DNA from: Microbulbifer variabilis
Lineage (GTDB): Bacteria; Pseudomonadota; Gammaproteobacteria; Pseudomonadales; Cellvibrionaceae
Reading direction: 5' to 3'
Assembly (NCBI RefSeq): GCF_020524905.1
Contig: NZ_JAIVKI010000012.1
Span: forward strand, 1-64,000
Length of the DNA stretch: 64,000 bases
Below, piece after piece: positions 27,350 through 37,465 of the stretch (its first letter is position 1; each line of letters opens with the position of its first letter). The translations under genes and the position numbers were made by a program. The notes beneath the pieces are model-generated. The model was not told the DNA's origin. It made no database searches and worked only from the letters and a program-made list of their open reading frames with translations.

Positions 27350-28240
27350 TATGTATTGCTCCACCTGGCAGAAGAACTAGGCAATATTTCCAATTATTCT
27401 AAATGTATGGTATATCGAGAGACACTGACTATCGATACAAACAAACTGTTTCAAGTGGCCGCGTGGGTGCTTTTCTCAAGAAGAATCGAAGAGTGTAAGG
27501 CCATAAGAACCCTGTTGACACAGTCATTGAAGAGGCAGTGTTGATTTATGCCCTTCATGAGTCTGCTCATGGATAGGTTCGAGTCGCTTATGAGAAACGT
27601 AAATGTGATGTATTTGTGTCTCCCAGCGGTGTTCGTAGTATCTGATTACGCAATTACCTAACAAATTTCAAACTGCGATTAAAAGCGATTGAAGTCAAAA
27701 TTACAGAGGAGGACTAATCCTCACCGAATATCAAATTCAGGTTTTGGTGCGAAAGCAGCATGGTAATGAAGCCTGTGGTGAAATAAACATTCAAAACCAG
27801 GTCTATTTGGGCTATCAGAATACTTTCTATGTGAGGATATTTAAGGAATGTTGGTCGTGCTTACCAACAATCCTATGTTGATACCTAAGTTAAATTATCC
27901 TATCGCAAGTTGTATAGGACCAAAACTTCGATTAGCACACCAGACTTTCTGAACAACTGTGTATAACCGTTATACGCATGCCTCACGATGCTGAATAAAA
28001 AAACGGTATCTGTTAGAGATCCTTAAAACTATTTTATAAGTGTACGACCAACTATCATTACGTCGCAAGATCTGCAGTTGTGAGAGAAACTGTAAAGGAT
28101 CCATACCCGTGGCTGGTAAATTATAATAGTGACCGCACTCATCTAGGAAAGAAGTGTTGCGGCCATACACCGATAGAAATCTTTGAATATAGAAAAGATA
28201 TCTGGGAGGAGAAAATCGTAAACTGAATTTGTCCTGACAG
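27350..28240 (+). pseudogene. Decayed IS481-family transposase
   Basis: Across this stretch the plus strand carries scattered but ordered transposase pieces in shifting frames. These are LHLAEELGNISNYSK and a HTH-like start; VSPSGVRS; NFKLRLKAIEVKITEEG; QVLVRKQHGNEACGEI; then GYQNTFYVRIFKE, which resembles the GSQDTFYVG core motif of IS481-type integrases; and near the end NYNSDRTHLGKKCCGRTPIEIF, the usual terminal motif of the family. Frameshifts and stops break it throughout, so it is a relic. It marks the left border of the A+T-rich accessory segment. Confidence 0.75.
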
Positions 28241-28373
28241 AAAATACTCTGAAAACCGATAATCGTAAAATCAAGTCTGAACTAAAATTCTTTATTGGAT
28301 AAAAGCATGGGACCAACTTCGTATATATTCGATCAGGCTAAATACCGGAGTTGCCTGACACTGATAAACGATA

Positions 28374-29276
28374 TTAGGCCCAGTGTTTTGCATCTTCTAA
28401 AATTGTATCCCGCATCCAGCGATGTGAGGGGTTGTTTTGCTGTCTCTCATGCCAATAGAGGTAGAAATCTATAGGCTTCGCACTTACAGGAAACGGTAGA
28501 ATTTTAATCGGATATACATCTTTTAATTTATTAGCAAAATGCAAAGGAACAGTAAAGATTAGGTTGGGCTCGCTTGATAGGACTGGCATTAAGCTAAAGC
28601 TAGGCACTTGTAATACAAGTTTTCTCAATGAACTTTTTTCGCCGATAGCTTTATCGGTTAAAGAATCTATATTTTTACTGATTAAGATACTCCCGTGCTG
28701 TAATGAAAGGTAAGTTTCTAGTGTCATATCTTTTCTACGTAGCTTGCACCTATCGCTCACCATACAAACAAATTCGGATTTAAACCACTTTTTTCTGAAT
28801 AATCCTGGACGATCAATATCGTGCGGCATAAACACTAAATCAATATTGCCATTTATTAAACCGTTAACACCTTCAAATCCGTCCATAGCATGTGAATGCA
28901 TAATTATTTTTATTTCTGGGGCAAGTTTTCTGATATTGGTAAATGCATTTGATGCTAGATAGTAGTCCAAATCTGTACCAGAGAAATGAAACTCTTCAGA
29001 ACACTCTTTAGGTAAGAAACTAGCTGCTCTTCGGAGATTGATAAGCTCTGGCATATGAACAGATAGTTTTTTCTTAAGCTCCTCCGCTCTAGGTGTCAAA
29101 CAATAATTGCTCCCTGATCGTACCAATAATTGGTCACCGAAATCGCGTCTAAGCTGTGTCAATACCCGGCTCATCGCTGGTTGACTTATTTCGAGCTCTT
29201 TGGCCGCTTTACTCACACTTTTAAGCCTTAAAAGTTGCCACAAGTGAGGAATAAATTTAAAGGTTTGAGTCTTCAT
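28374..29276 (-). CDS. LysR-family transcriptional regulator
   Basis: A 300-residue LysR regulator. The N-terminal winged HTH (LLRLKSVSKAAKELEISQPAMSRVLTQL, in part) is at residues 15-45, and QLLVRSGSNYCLTPRAEEL marks the wing and linker helix. The C-terminal effector-binding domain (residues 90-300) is less conserved and gives no ligand clue. It is divergent from the kinase gene 620 bases away, and sits between the IS481 relic and the secretion island. It could control the island, but the sequence does not prove that. Confidence 0.88.
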   Translation of the reverse strand: MKTQTFKFIPHLWQLLRLKSVSKAAKELEISQPAMSRVLTQLRRDFGDQLLVRSGSNYCLTPRAEELKKKLSVHMPELINLRRAASFLPKECSEEFHFSGTDLDYYLASNAFTNIRKLAPEIKIIMHSHAMDGFEGVNGLINGNIDLVFMPHDIDRPGLFRKKWFKSEFVCMVSDRCKLRRKDMTLETYLSLQHGSILISKNIDSLTDKAIGEKSSLRKLVLQVPSFSLMPVLSSEPNLIFTVPLHFANKLKDVYPIKILPFPVSAKPIDFYLYWHERQQNNPSHRWMRDTILEDAKHWA

Positions 29277-29898
29277 GTTACATCAGTATATCATTTATGC
29301 ATATTCAATATGTTATCTATGCACTTTACAGCAAATATCTCAGGTGTAAACTAACAAGTCCGGTGAAGTAAACAAAAACAAACAATCTTATATTGAATAT
29401 TAATGGCATTTATAACGAAGGGTTCTCGTGAATTCTGGTGGTCAATAGTGAAGATATTCCATTGAGTGGTATCAAAAAATATGATGAGTCATGAAGTTGA
29501 CCTTGACTCCTAGATCGTAAAAATTGGAGTAACCTTTAAGTCAGGATGGGAGTGAGCTCAAAAGATATACACAGCAATGGGAAATAGAGTGTTTTTTTAC
29601 ATTGTACTGGAATTACCGTTATTTGGCCATCCAGTGATGGTGGCTACTTTTTCACTGTCGCACTAATTACATTGCACATGCATATTAATAATGCCAAAAG
29701 AGTTAAGACGTTACTAAATGTCACTAATCATTTTAGAACTGTGTTGCCATAACTTTAAGCCAAAGTTCTCTGTATCAAAAATTACACATAATAAGTCTTT
29801 TTTTGTCGATTAATAAAAATATTTCTGCCATAATTAAAACAGGCCACTGCGAAAATTCTAATTTATTAAATTTAGGTATTTAAAGAAGTATTTGTCCC
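29277..29898. other. Divergent intergenic region at the island border
   Basis: No intact gene. The part next to the LysR start has A+T-rich repeats around TATCATTTATGCATATTCAA, fitting an autoregulatory LysR site. Around 29496-29540 TTGACTCC and GGAGTAAC face each other with a long spacer, loosely like a MerR-type promoter. Some of the DNA may be decayed coding sequence. Confidence 0.35.
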
Positions 29899-32412
29899 AT
29901 GAATTCAATTGAAATAGAGCTACTTCCATTGGATTGTGATCGCTATCAACTTATTGAGCAAATCGGAAAAGGTGGCGAAGGCATTGTTACTAAGGCTTAC
30001 GATAAGCATTTAGAGCGATACGTAGCTATTAAAATTGTTCAGTTTAAATCAAGAACAACACTAATAGAGGCGCAGGCACTGGCGAAATGTGACAGCCCCT
30101 TTATCATTAAAGTTTTTGATGTGATTCATAATGATAAATATGTAGTGATGGTTATGGAACTTGTTGAAGTTGCACAACCATTAAACAATGACTCAATTGC
30201 AAGGATGAACTCTAATGAGTTCTACATTTTTTTTAGGCAACTACTTATTGCCGTTAATGCGATTCATGCTAGCGATCTTCTTCATTTAGATTTGAAGCCT
30301 AGTAATATATTACTTGATGATAAAAAACATCTAAAAATTACAGATTTCGGTATTTCTGAAAAATTATCAAATAAAAAATCAGAAGAAATAAATGAAACTG
30401 ATACAAAAAAAGGGTCTTGGGGATGTCTTACTCCTGAACAAATAAAAGGTGACGCAGTAAGTGAGGCTACTGATATATTTGCAATAGGCATTATATTATA
30501 CATTCACCTCTTTAAACATCACCCTTTCTTGGTAGATGACTCTATAGAAGAAACTTGCAATAATATCCTTTATTCGACGCTACCTATCTTTCAAAAAACA
30601 TGGGGCCATCCTCCTCGCTCTCTTTTAAAGCTAACACAGGCAATGCTCAAGAAAAAACCTGAGCTTAGACCTCATATAACGTATGTCATAAAGATTTTTG
30701 AGGAAGTTCATACATCATCAAGAGTCCAGCAGTCTCTAATTGAAACACAAGAAATACAAAACTATAAATCAAATTCAAAACTGACAACTTTAAATAGAAG
30801 GTGGCCTATAGCCGTAACGATATCTCTCCTTATAATTGGAGTTTCGCTTTCAATATATAAAGAGTATACGCCCTCTTATAGTACTTTGGTAATCCCCACA
30901 AAACAAAAACAGGCAGTTACCCAGCTAATTGGCAATCCAGATCTCAGCAATCAACTTTTAATTTCATCAATAATTTCTAATGAAATTGAAGCTGCAGTAA
31001 TCGCAGATCCGAGACGAAAATTAATAAGCAAGAATGAATGGGGAGGCACTGAGTTTTGGCAACATGAAGCTGATAAAATTGGTGCTGATGAAATAATCAT
31101 AAGTGAATTGGCATGCCATGAACATTTTTGCGATGTGTCTATATCCATTTATTTGCACAAGGAAAAAAAAATAACTAAACAATCAATTAAAACAATCCAT
31201 CGCAAAGATCTATTTTTTGTGGATCACAATGTTGGGAATGCATTAGAGAAAGAATTTGATTTTGACATAAAGCCTAGAACATCAGATGAACTACCTGAAA
31301 ATGAAAGACTTAAGTATCTGCAACTAAAAACAATAATAGAAAATAGAGAGGTAGAAGACAATGATCTTACTGCAATACAAGAACTTGCCAAGAAACACCC
31401 AAATCATTTGGGTGTTCAATTACTCCTCGGAGAAGCTTTCCAAATTAAATATAGCGAAGATCTTAAGAATAAACAAACATGGTTAAGGAAAAGTAGAAAT
31501 CAAACTTCAAAAATGAAACGTGTTTTCCCAAGAAATGCTGCGGTGCTACACCTTGAATTTAAAGAAAAAATATTAACGAAGGATCTTAAAGGTGCAGAAG
31601 AAAATCTTGAAATAATTAGAAATCTAAACGCTATCGACATACAACAACTTGTGCTTGCAGAGGCAAGGTTAAAGTTTGAATATGGAGATAAGCAAAAAGC
31701 TTATGCTTATTTCAAAGAACAGAATAACTTAAGAAAAAATCAAGAATATTTCAACTTAAAAGCACGGATGGAGCATGAACTTGATTTGCTTGAGAAGCTG
31801 GAAATAACTTCTAAAGAGTGGATTCGAAAACACCGTGGAACAATTCCACGTTTATATCTAGCAAATACACTCTTGAATTTAGGAAAACTAGACGAGGCAA
31901 CCGGCATCTACATTGAAATAATGAAAGATGAAAAATATAGAGATCATATTAGAGTAAACTATGCTGTATGCCTAATGTTGCAAAATAAATTCACTCAAAG
32001 TATTCAAATACTAGAAGAGATCAACACAAAAGATAATCCCACTCCTCTTGAACTGCTAAACCTAGCTGAGAGTTACAAAGCTATCAAAGATCCGAAAGCA
32101 AATACAATTTTTAAAAAAGTACTTAAGATTTATGAAAATTCCGATATTATAGGTATAGATTATGCCTACAAATCACTGACCCTCGCTCATTTGGGTGAGG
32201 CCGATTTGGCACTCATTGAACTTCAGAAGGCAGCAAAGCTCGTTCCCCAGGATCAAAGTTTCCATCTTATTGCAGCTTATGTTTATAGCCTCATCGAGAG
32301 GCCAAAAGCAGCGCTAATAAATGCACAGGAAGCCAAACGCCTGGGAATAAGATCTCATTGGTTTAGACTTCCTTGGACAATGGAAATATACTCAAAAATC
32401 AATCAGGAATGA
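29899..32412 (+). CDS. Membrane Ser/Thr protein kinase with TPR-like output domain
   Basis: An 837-residue Hanks-type kinase. Residues 16-270 hold the kinase domain: glycine loop IGKGGEG (22-28), invariant Lys45 in YVAIKIV, catalytic loop HLDLKPSN (129-136, an HxD with Leu in place of Arg) and DFG at 149-151. A single membrane helix (302-321, WPIAVTISLLIIGVSLSIYK) follows. Then comes a periplasmic domain resembling the FlgO/TolB-like sensor domains, and C-terminal TPR-like helices (residues 470-837). It may phosphorylate the FHA protein encoded about 1.6 kb away, as PpkA-Fha does in T6SS control. Its 3' end overlaps the convergent secreted-protein gene by 14 bases. It is A+T-rich like the island. 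Confidence 0.85.
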   Translation: MNSIEIELLPLDCDRYQLIEQIGKGGEGIVTKAYDKHLERYVAIKIVQFKSRTTLIEAQALAKCDSPFIIKVFDVIHNDKYVVMVMELVEVAQPLNNDSIARMNSNEFYIFFRQLLIAVNAIHASDLLHLDLKPSNILLDDKKHLKITDFGISEKLSNKKSEEINETDTKKGSWGCLTPEQIKGDAVSEATDIFAIGIILYIHLFKHHPFLVDDSIEETCNNILYSTLPIFQKTWGHPPRSLLKLTQAMLKKKPELRPHITYVIKIFEEVHTSSRVQQSLIETQEIQNYKSNSKLTTLNRRWPIAVTISLLIIGVSLSIYKEYTPSYSTLVIPTKQKQAVTQLIGNPDLSNQLLISSIISNEIEAAVIADPRRKLISKNEWGGTEFWQHEADKIGADEIIISELACHEHFCDVSISIYLHKEKKITKQSIKTIHRKDLFFVDHNVGNALEKEFDFDIKPRTSDELPENERLKYLQLKTIIENREVEDNDLTAIQELAKKHPNHLGVQLLLGEAFQIKYSEDLKNKQTWLRKSRNQTSKMKRVFPRNAAVLHLEFKEKILTKDLKGAEENLEIIRNLNAIDIQQLVLAEARLKFEYGDKQKAYAYFKEQNNLRKNQEYFNLKARMEHELDLLEKLEITSKEWIRKHRGTIPRLYLANTLLNLGKLDEATGIYIEIMKDEKYRDHIRVNYAVCLMLQNKFTQSIQILEEINTKDNPTPLELLNLAESYKAIKDPKANTIFKKVLKIYENSDIIGIDYAYKSLTLAHLGEADLALIELQKAAKLVPQDQSFHLIAAYVYSLIERPKAALINAQEAKRLGIRSHWFRLPWTMEIYSKINQE

Positions 32413-33928
32413 TAGGGCGAGTTGGGTCATCAATCGTAAACGTATTATCAGATCGTTTGAGTAAGAAGCCAAAATTCTGGGTGGATAGATTATCCTCAAT
32501 TACACGACTCAATACCCTAAGTGTTTTACCGCTATCCTCAATATAGGTAAATGTATCATCTGGTATTGAATCCAAATCAGTTAACCAAACAATAGATCCT
32601 GCATTAGGTGATGCCAATTGAGAACGTATTGATGCAGCAACAACTGAAGGGTCATATTTGGAGTCTTTAAATAAAGGAAATTTTGCAATATGTTCTTCTA
32701 GACTATTGCTATCGCTCCACCGTACTTGATCAGGATTTATACCAGATACGAATGTATAAGTGTAATCAGAATGCCAATCCTCAATCGAAATTTTATGCCT
32801 GCGTATATTCCAGCCTTGCTGATGCGAGCTAGTTACCAAAAGGTCATTAACTAGTAGACCATTGTATAAATGCATAAGACTATTGTTAGCAACAATATCT
32901 TCTGGCAAAAGCTTCATATGTACAGATCGTTCATTAACACGGAACATCATAGATCGATCTAGAGAGTTTGAGGACAAACCTGCCAATTGAGGTAAAGGTC
33001 TATTCAATAGCTTAAGTACTGGAGAGTTAGACTCAATACTTAACACATAAAGCTCACCTTCTACACCTGTAGAGCTTTCGTTAACTAAAATGTGGTCTCC
33101 CCCAGCATCTATAACATCAATTCTCCAATGAGCCAGTGTCTCATTATCCCCAATGGTATGTATCAACTCTAATTCAACACTGCCTTCCTTCTTAGCGAGA
33201 AATTCACCCGTTTTACTATTTTGAATGGTAAAAAGTGCTTTTCCATCAATATAATTGAAATGCCATGCTGCGTTGTCAGGTTGATGATCTTCCGCTTGTA
33301 AAAAATCATATGGAGTAAATGTTGCACCGTTTGCATCATTACCCGTTAACAATAGTTTTTCTGTTTCATTTGCCCATGTATAACTTGGTACAATTGTATA
33401 GGTATCCTGAAAGCTCAACTCTATAGGATACATAGCACTTGTAAGCCCACCTGAAGTAGCACGAAAACGAAGATATCCAAGGACATCCCATCCAATCAAT
33501 GTGAAGCTCCCAGAATGAGTTACCAGGTGTCTTCCCTCAAAACAAAAAGTGGCCCTAGATTTAGCTTCATAAGTTGTAATGTTATTAGTTAAAACGATGT
33601 TTCTCGGGTGGCTGTTACTGTCTTCAAGGATAAGATAGTCACCTTTTGATGATAAATCTTTCAATGAAATACAATTTACATCTGCCAAACCAGGCTCTAC
33701 TAGATAACGGCCAGCATTAAGCTTAGTTACCGGTGTTTCGAATACTCGATCTGTATAAGCAGGCCATGGTTGTACAGTTGGCCCAAGTGGCTTACCCTCA
33801 TCATAAGATAAGGCAGCCACCCGCTCGAATATCTGAGCACTTGCTTCAATAGACGTAAATGAACAACTGAATACAATAAATAGACCAAACGAAAAAAACT
33901 TTTGTTTGTAACTGGCAAACCAACTCAT
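32399..33928 (-). CDS. Large secreted protein, possibly with AbfB/beta-trefoil-like repeats
   Basis: A 509-residue exported protein with signal peptide ending IEASA. The mature sequence is all-beta. The N-terminal 200 residues contain repeated LNAGRYLVEPG, RHLVTHSGSFTLIGW and LGYLRFRATSG elements, which resemble beta-trefoil (AbfB-type) carbohydrate-binding domains. No catalytic motif is seen. I cannot name the family. It lies between the kinase and FHA genes, 56 bases after the FHA stop, probably in one transcript with it. It could be a surface adhesin or an exported substrate. Confidence 0.5.
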   Translation of the reverse strand: MSWFASYKQKFFSFGLFIVFSCSFTSIEASAQIFERVAALSYDEGKPLGPTVQPWPAYTDRVFETPVTKLNAGRYLVEPGLADVNCISLKDLSSKGDYLILEDSNSHPRNIVLTNNITTYEAKSRATFCFEGRHLVTHSGSFTLIGWDVLGYLRFRATSGGLTSAMYPIELSFQDTYTIVPSYTWANETEKLLLTGNDANGATFTPYDFLQAEDHQPDNAAWHFNYIDGKALFTIQNSKTGEFLAKKEGSVELELIHTIGDNETLAHWRIDVIDAGGDHILVNESSTGVEGELYVLSIESNSPVLKLLNRPLPQLAGLSSNSLDRSMMFRVNERSVHMKLLPEDIVANNSLMHLYNGLLVNDLLVTSSHQQGWNIRRHKISIEDWHSDYTYTFVSGINPDQVRWSDSNSLEEHIAKFPLFKDSKYDPSVVAASIRSQLASPNAGSIVWLTDLDSIPDDTFTYIEDSGKTLRVLSRVIEDNLSTQNFGFLLKRSDNTFTIDDPTRPIIPD

Positions 33929-33984
33929 AAGGATTTTCCATATCTGTTATATTGAAATTTAAAAAGCATTGAAAATAAATAGCA

Positions 33985-34956
33985 CTAGATAACTATAGAG
34001 TGCCTTTGGGGTGATATCTGTGCATTATCTTCCGGTCTAAACTCAACCAATTCACTTCCCTTTTGAATAGTTATACCACATGGACGAAGTCGAATTTCAC
34101 CCTGCCTTCTATCAATGGGTGGATTCTTTATACCAGCTCTCTCAAAAGCGCTTCTGGCTCGGAAAATCAATATATTCAAATGATTTGATTCAATTTTCAA
34201 TTCATGTAATAGAAAGTCGGTAGAGATCCAGCCGCTATCTCTTATTGGAAGTTCCTTAGTTTCATCTTCAACTAATCTACGTGCCAAAATAAGTAGCAAC
34301 TGATGATGGACCTTATAGCCCATATCCTGCTCAACATGGTTATAGGTGGTAACTAACTGGACATTTTCTTCGTTTAAGCTAACACCAAAGAATATTTTTA
34401 GCTGGTCGTTATTTTTCTCAATTTTAAAGGTTTTAGTATCCGCAATATTTTCATTGGAATAAAATACCCAGCTTCGACCAGATAAGGATACCCTGTCACC
34501 CCCCCTAATGAGTTTAATAGATTCACCCTGCTCAATAAACCATTGACCAGATTCTCTCTCATGGGTGATCAATAGTTCTGCATTGGTTTCATTAGGTAGG
34601 ATATTACAATTTTCCAGCTCTATATATTCTTCACCACCATTCAATAATAACACGGACATAGGCGAAGATGAGTCAACGAAAGACCAAGTATTATCTCGAT
34701 CTTCTGGAAAACTGATGTAATCACCTTCCTTCAATTGTACTCCACCAAGAGGAATTTTTTTATTGTTTAAATAGGTACCATTCCTACTTTCATCGTATAA
34801 ATACCAGAGGTCATTTTGATAACGAATTGTGCACTGTAACCTTGAGCATAGGGGACACTCTAAAGTAGTATCAGTGGATTCCGGGTCCCTGCCCATTGAA
34901 TGAATGGATTTTAAATAGATTCGTTGTTTAGTTTTTGAATTAACTAAGATTCCCAT
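33985..34956 (-). CDS. FHA-domain protein with C-terminal winged-helix-like domain
   Basis: About 323 residues from the ATG at 34956, which has a GGGGA element in front. Two upstream Met codons are alternatives. The N-terminal FHA domain binds phosphothreonine: SMGRDPES, LCSRLQCTIRYQ, then DESRNGTYLNNKKI are the GR, SxxH-like and NG strands. A second, weaker FHA-like repeat may span residues 105-185. The C-terminal part (residues 200-300) is helical and wHTH-like (HQLLLILARRLVEDE, then STDFLLHELKIESNHL). It is the natural reader of the membrane kinase encoded across the convergent gene. With the kinase it resembles T6SS post-translational control. Confidence 0.78.
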   Translation of the reverse strand: MGILVNSKTKQRIYLKSIHSMGRDPESTDTTLECPLCSRLQCTIRYQNDLWYLYDESRNGTYLNNKKIPLGGVQLKEGDYISFPEDRDNTWSFVDSSSPMSVLLLNGGEEYIELENCNILPNETNAELLITHERESGQWFIEQGESIKLIRGGDRVSLSGRSWVFYSNENIADTKTFKIEKNNDQLKIFFGVSLNEENVQLVTTYNHVEQDMGYKVHHQLLLILARRLVEDETKELPIRDSGWISTDFLLHELKIESNHLNILIFRARSAFERAGIKNPPIDRRQGEIRLRPCGITIQKGSELVEFRPEDNAQISPQRHSIVI

Positions 34957-36538
34957 AACCATCCCCAAGAAAACACTCATATTTGATAGTCTTAAAAAAA
35001 CTAATCAAAACATAGCTAAAGTTTATTAGATGCTGGAATGACTCATATTTTAAAGAAACTTACTTCATTTACTAATCTTTAAAATAATTGTGGTTACATG
35101 ATGTTGTTGGTTTACACGTAATAATAAAGGCAAGAAAATCCATTTGATAAAACATCCTGATTATTTTTTTATATCTTGTTATTATTTCTATAGTTAGGCC
35201 ATAAAAAAACACCGTGCCAGTATAAACTCCAGAAGAGGCTGCACGCAATAAAAAATATCAAAAACGCTCCCTGTAACGATATTTTATATCAAATGAAACT
35301 TTTTTACTTGATATTTATTTGCTAGGCGCCAGTTCAGAAAGGTGAACCTATTAGCGGATTATTTTCCATTAGAAATGTGTTGATAGGGATAATCAAATTA
35401 ATAAATGACCAAAATGTTTAAATTTTGTGTTATTCGTGAGTTAAAATAAAAATCTTCCAAGAATATAAATGTGATAGGCATCACTCATATAAACGTATTT
35501 TTTCCACTAGGGCCAACTGAATTATTCTCAACAGAAGATATAGTTTTAAGCATTTCTAGTCAGAGTATAATGAAGCGCACCAATTCAGTTTGACTTATGG
35601 GCCGCGATGAATATATAGAAACTCTTAGAGAAAAATTCACAGTCTTTATATTTATTTTCAAGTAAAGTATTTCCGTCCTAATTTAGCCGCTAAAGTTTTT
35701 TCAGCTGGTACCTAGTCTGATCAAATATAATTTGCGGCCTTTCCTTCAATCAGTTAGTGCCCTACGAGGGACCCCATCAATCTATAGACGTTACACTTTT
35801 AGTCCAGGTGAGTATTATCAATCAGTGAGACATCTTTGCTTAGGCAACAATGTTGACTTGTTATTTTGAGTGCTCAAGGCCTCTTAAACCTTACTCAGGG
35901 GAGGTATCCTACGTTCTTAGATAGCCAGTAGATAAGGTATTTATTTCACATCCTCATCTTACCCTCTCTCCAAAACTTGTCCTGTCACTCCATGAGGATA
36001 AGCTCCTCCTGAGCCACCTTGTCCTTAAGCGTTTTAGTCACAATTTGATGTTGCCAGGGTTATATCGAATATCAACTACTGTAAACATCCCTGAGTGATG
36101 AAGACACAGCGCGTTTACACAGTCCATTGAAGACCCGAAGCTGAGAAGACACAGGTTCTTGGAGCGTAGCTGTAAACAATGTCACATCAATGGTAGAGCT
36201 AACATGATTTTTGTGTTAGGAATACACCGATTCTTTTCAGGGATAACGTCTACACCCTAATATTTAAAACGTCTTCCTTTTACTTTGTGGAAGGGACCCT
36301 CAAGAGGCCTGACCTGTCGCAAGCTTTGGAGACATTGTAGAATTTTTAGACAATATTAAGAGTCCAGGAGTTAACAACACGATCCTGTGCTCGATGGTAC
36401 GGTCATTGGTATAGATTAGTGGGGTTACCATTGGTTTTGTTATTTGGATAAGGTACTAATACGAAAATCGGAAAACCCACCTTTCAAACATAAATTTTAG
36501 ATTTGTCCTATTCTAATATTTATCAATACAGATACCTA
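34957..36538. other. Long non-coding stretch, probably decayed sequence
   Basis: About 1.6 kb without a convincing gene. The half next to the FHA gene is very A+T-rich. The half from about 35700 to 36450 is closer to the surrounding genome's composition. It shows broken coding-like pieces on the minus strand (near 36000 one reads HQIVTKTLKDKVAQEELIL before a stop), which suggests an eroded gene I cannot identify. No repeats or RNA gene were recognised. Confidence 0.35.
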
Positions 36539-37465
36539 TCAACTACCACTACCCGTAGCTACTTCAATCATTTTTGATTTTAAGGGATCATACGTTATTA
36601 AAATAAAGTTTTCCGGTAATACGACTGAGAATAATTTAGAACCTGTACCAATGAGTCTATTGTAATCCATTTTAGAGATAGAGAATTCCACAGCTCTCAA
36701 ACATTCCTCTTCTATTTCGTATAACATATCCCACTTCTCTGTCTCGGGTATATCGGTACGATCCTTAAGAGATTCCCATCGCTGATTACAGGTCATACCT
36801 TCAGAGAGGTTCGAGTAGATATACTCAGGCCATGGGATAGCTTCGGTTATACTACTTAATTGATAATCAACATATCTTTTTCCTGGTGTATCTAAATTAT
36901 CATGTAAGTTAAGTGTCGTGTACGTAATTCCTGTCCTATAAATATTCGTGCCATTTTTATCATAAATGGCAATGATCAAAGTCGCATCGCTACAAATGGG
37001 TTTATCATAATTTATTTTGACAGTAAATTTTTTACCTTCAGAAGTAGCAGTAAATACCTTGCTTGTGTGGTAACTACAACTGTTATTTTCATCATCTGTC
37101 AGCTGTGACTCCTCTTCATAATTCCAAGTACCATTTTCCCTAATAATAACGGTGTTATCACCTTTGATAACCTCTAAAACTCCTTCGGAATAAACCAAGT
37201 AATGGTGATTTCCATTTTTGAATCGATACCCCAAAAATCTACAGGGGGTGATCCCATCTTTGCACAGCGAATACCAGGTTTCACCAGTTATAATAATTGA
37301 GTTTCCACTTTTTTTTGATTTCCCTTCATAAGTTACATTTTCACAATAAACATACCCCTCCGGACAGTTTCGTGTAATCTTAACTTCATAGTTTGCTGTT
37401 GTAAGAATTTCAGCATGAGAAACACAACAAATTAACAAAAAAATAATAGGGGAAAAGAGTTTCAT
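36539..37465 (-). CDS. Exported protein of unknown function, island orphan
   Basis: A 308-residue exported protein. The ATG at 37465 is preceded by GGGAAT and opens a signal peptide (MKLFSPIIFLLICCVSHA). A longer upstream frame has no signal. The N-terminal half is beta-rich with four Cys (RNCPEGYVYCEN, SLCKDG, PCRFLGY), probably two disulfides, and contains repeated strand motifs (HHYLVYSEGVLEVIKGDN). The C-terminal half is mixed. I do not recognise the family. It lies between the FHA gene and the 679-residue gene and could be an immunity-like protein for a secreted toxin, but nothing in the sequence shows this. Confidence 0.55.
   Translation of the reverse strand: MKLFSPIIFLLICCVSHAEILTTANYEVKITRNCPEGYVYCENVTYEGKSKKSGNSIIITGETWYSLCKDGITPCRFLGYRFKNGNHHYLVYSEGVLEVIKGDNTVIIRENGTWNYEEESQLTDDENNSCSYHTSKVFTATSEGKKFTVKINYDKPICSDATLIIAIYDKNGTNIYRTGITYTTLNLHDNLDTPGKRYVDYQLSSITEAIPWPEYIYSNLSEGMTCNQRWESLKDRTDIPETEKWDMLYEIEEECLRAVEFSISKMDYNRLIGTGSKLFSVVLPENFILITYDPLKSKMIEVATGSGS

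Noticed and set aside
27356-27544. A 62-codon plus-strand frame
   Set aside because: It is the first fragment of the decayed IS481-type transposase, not a gene of its own.
29496-29540. TTGACTCC...GGAGTAAC dyad resembling a MerR-type promoter
   Set aside because: The spacer is about 16 bases but the flanks are not conserved, and no MerR or metal gene is nearby.
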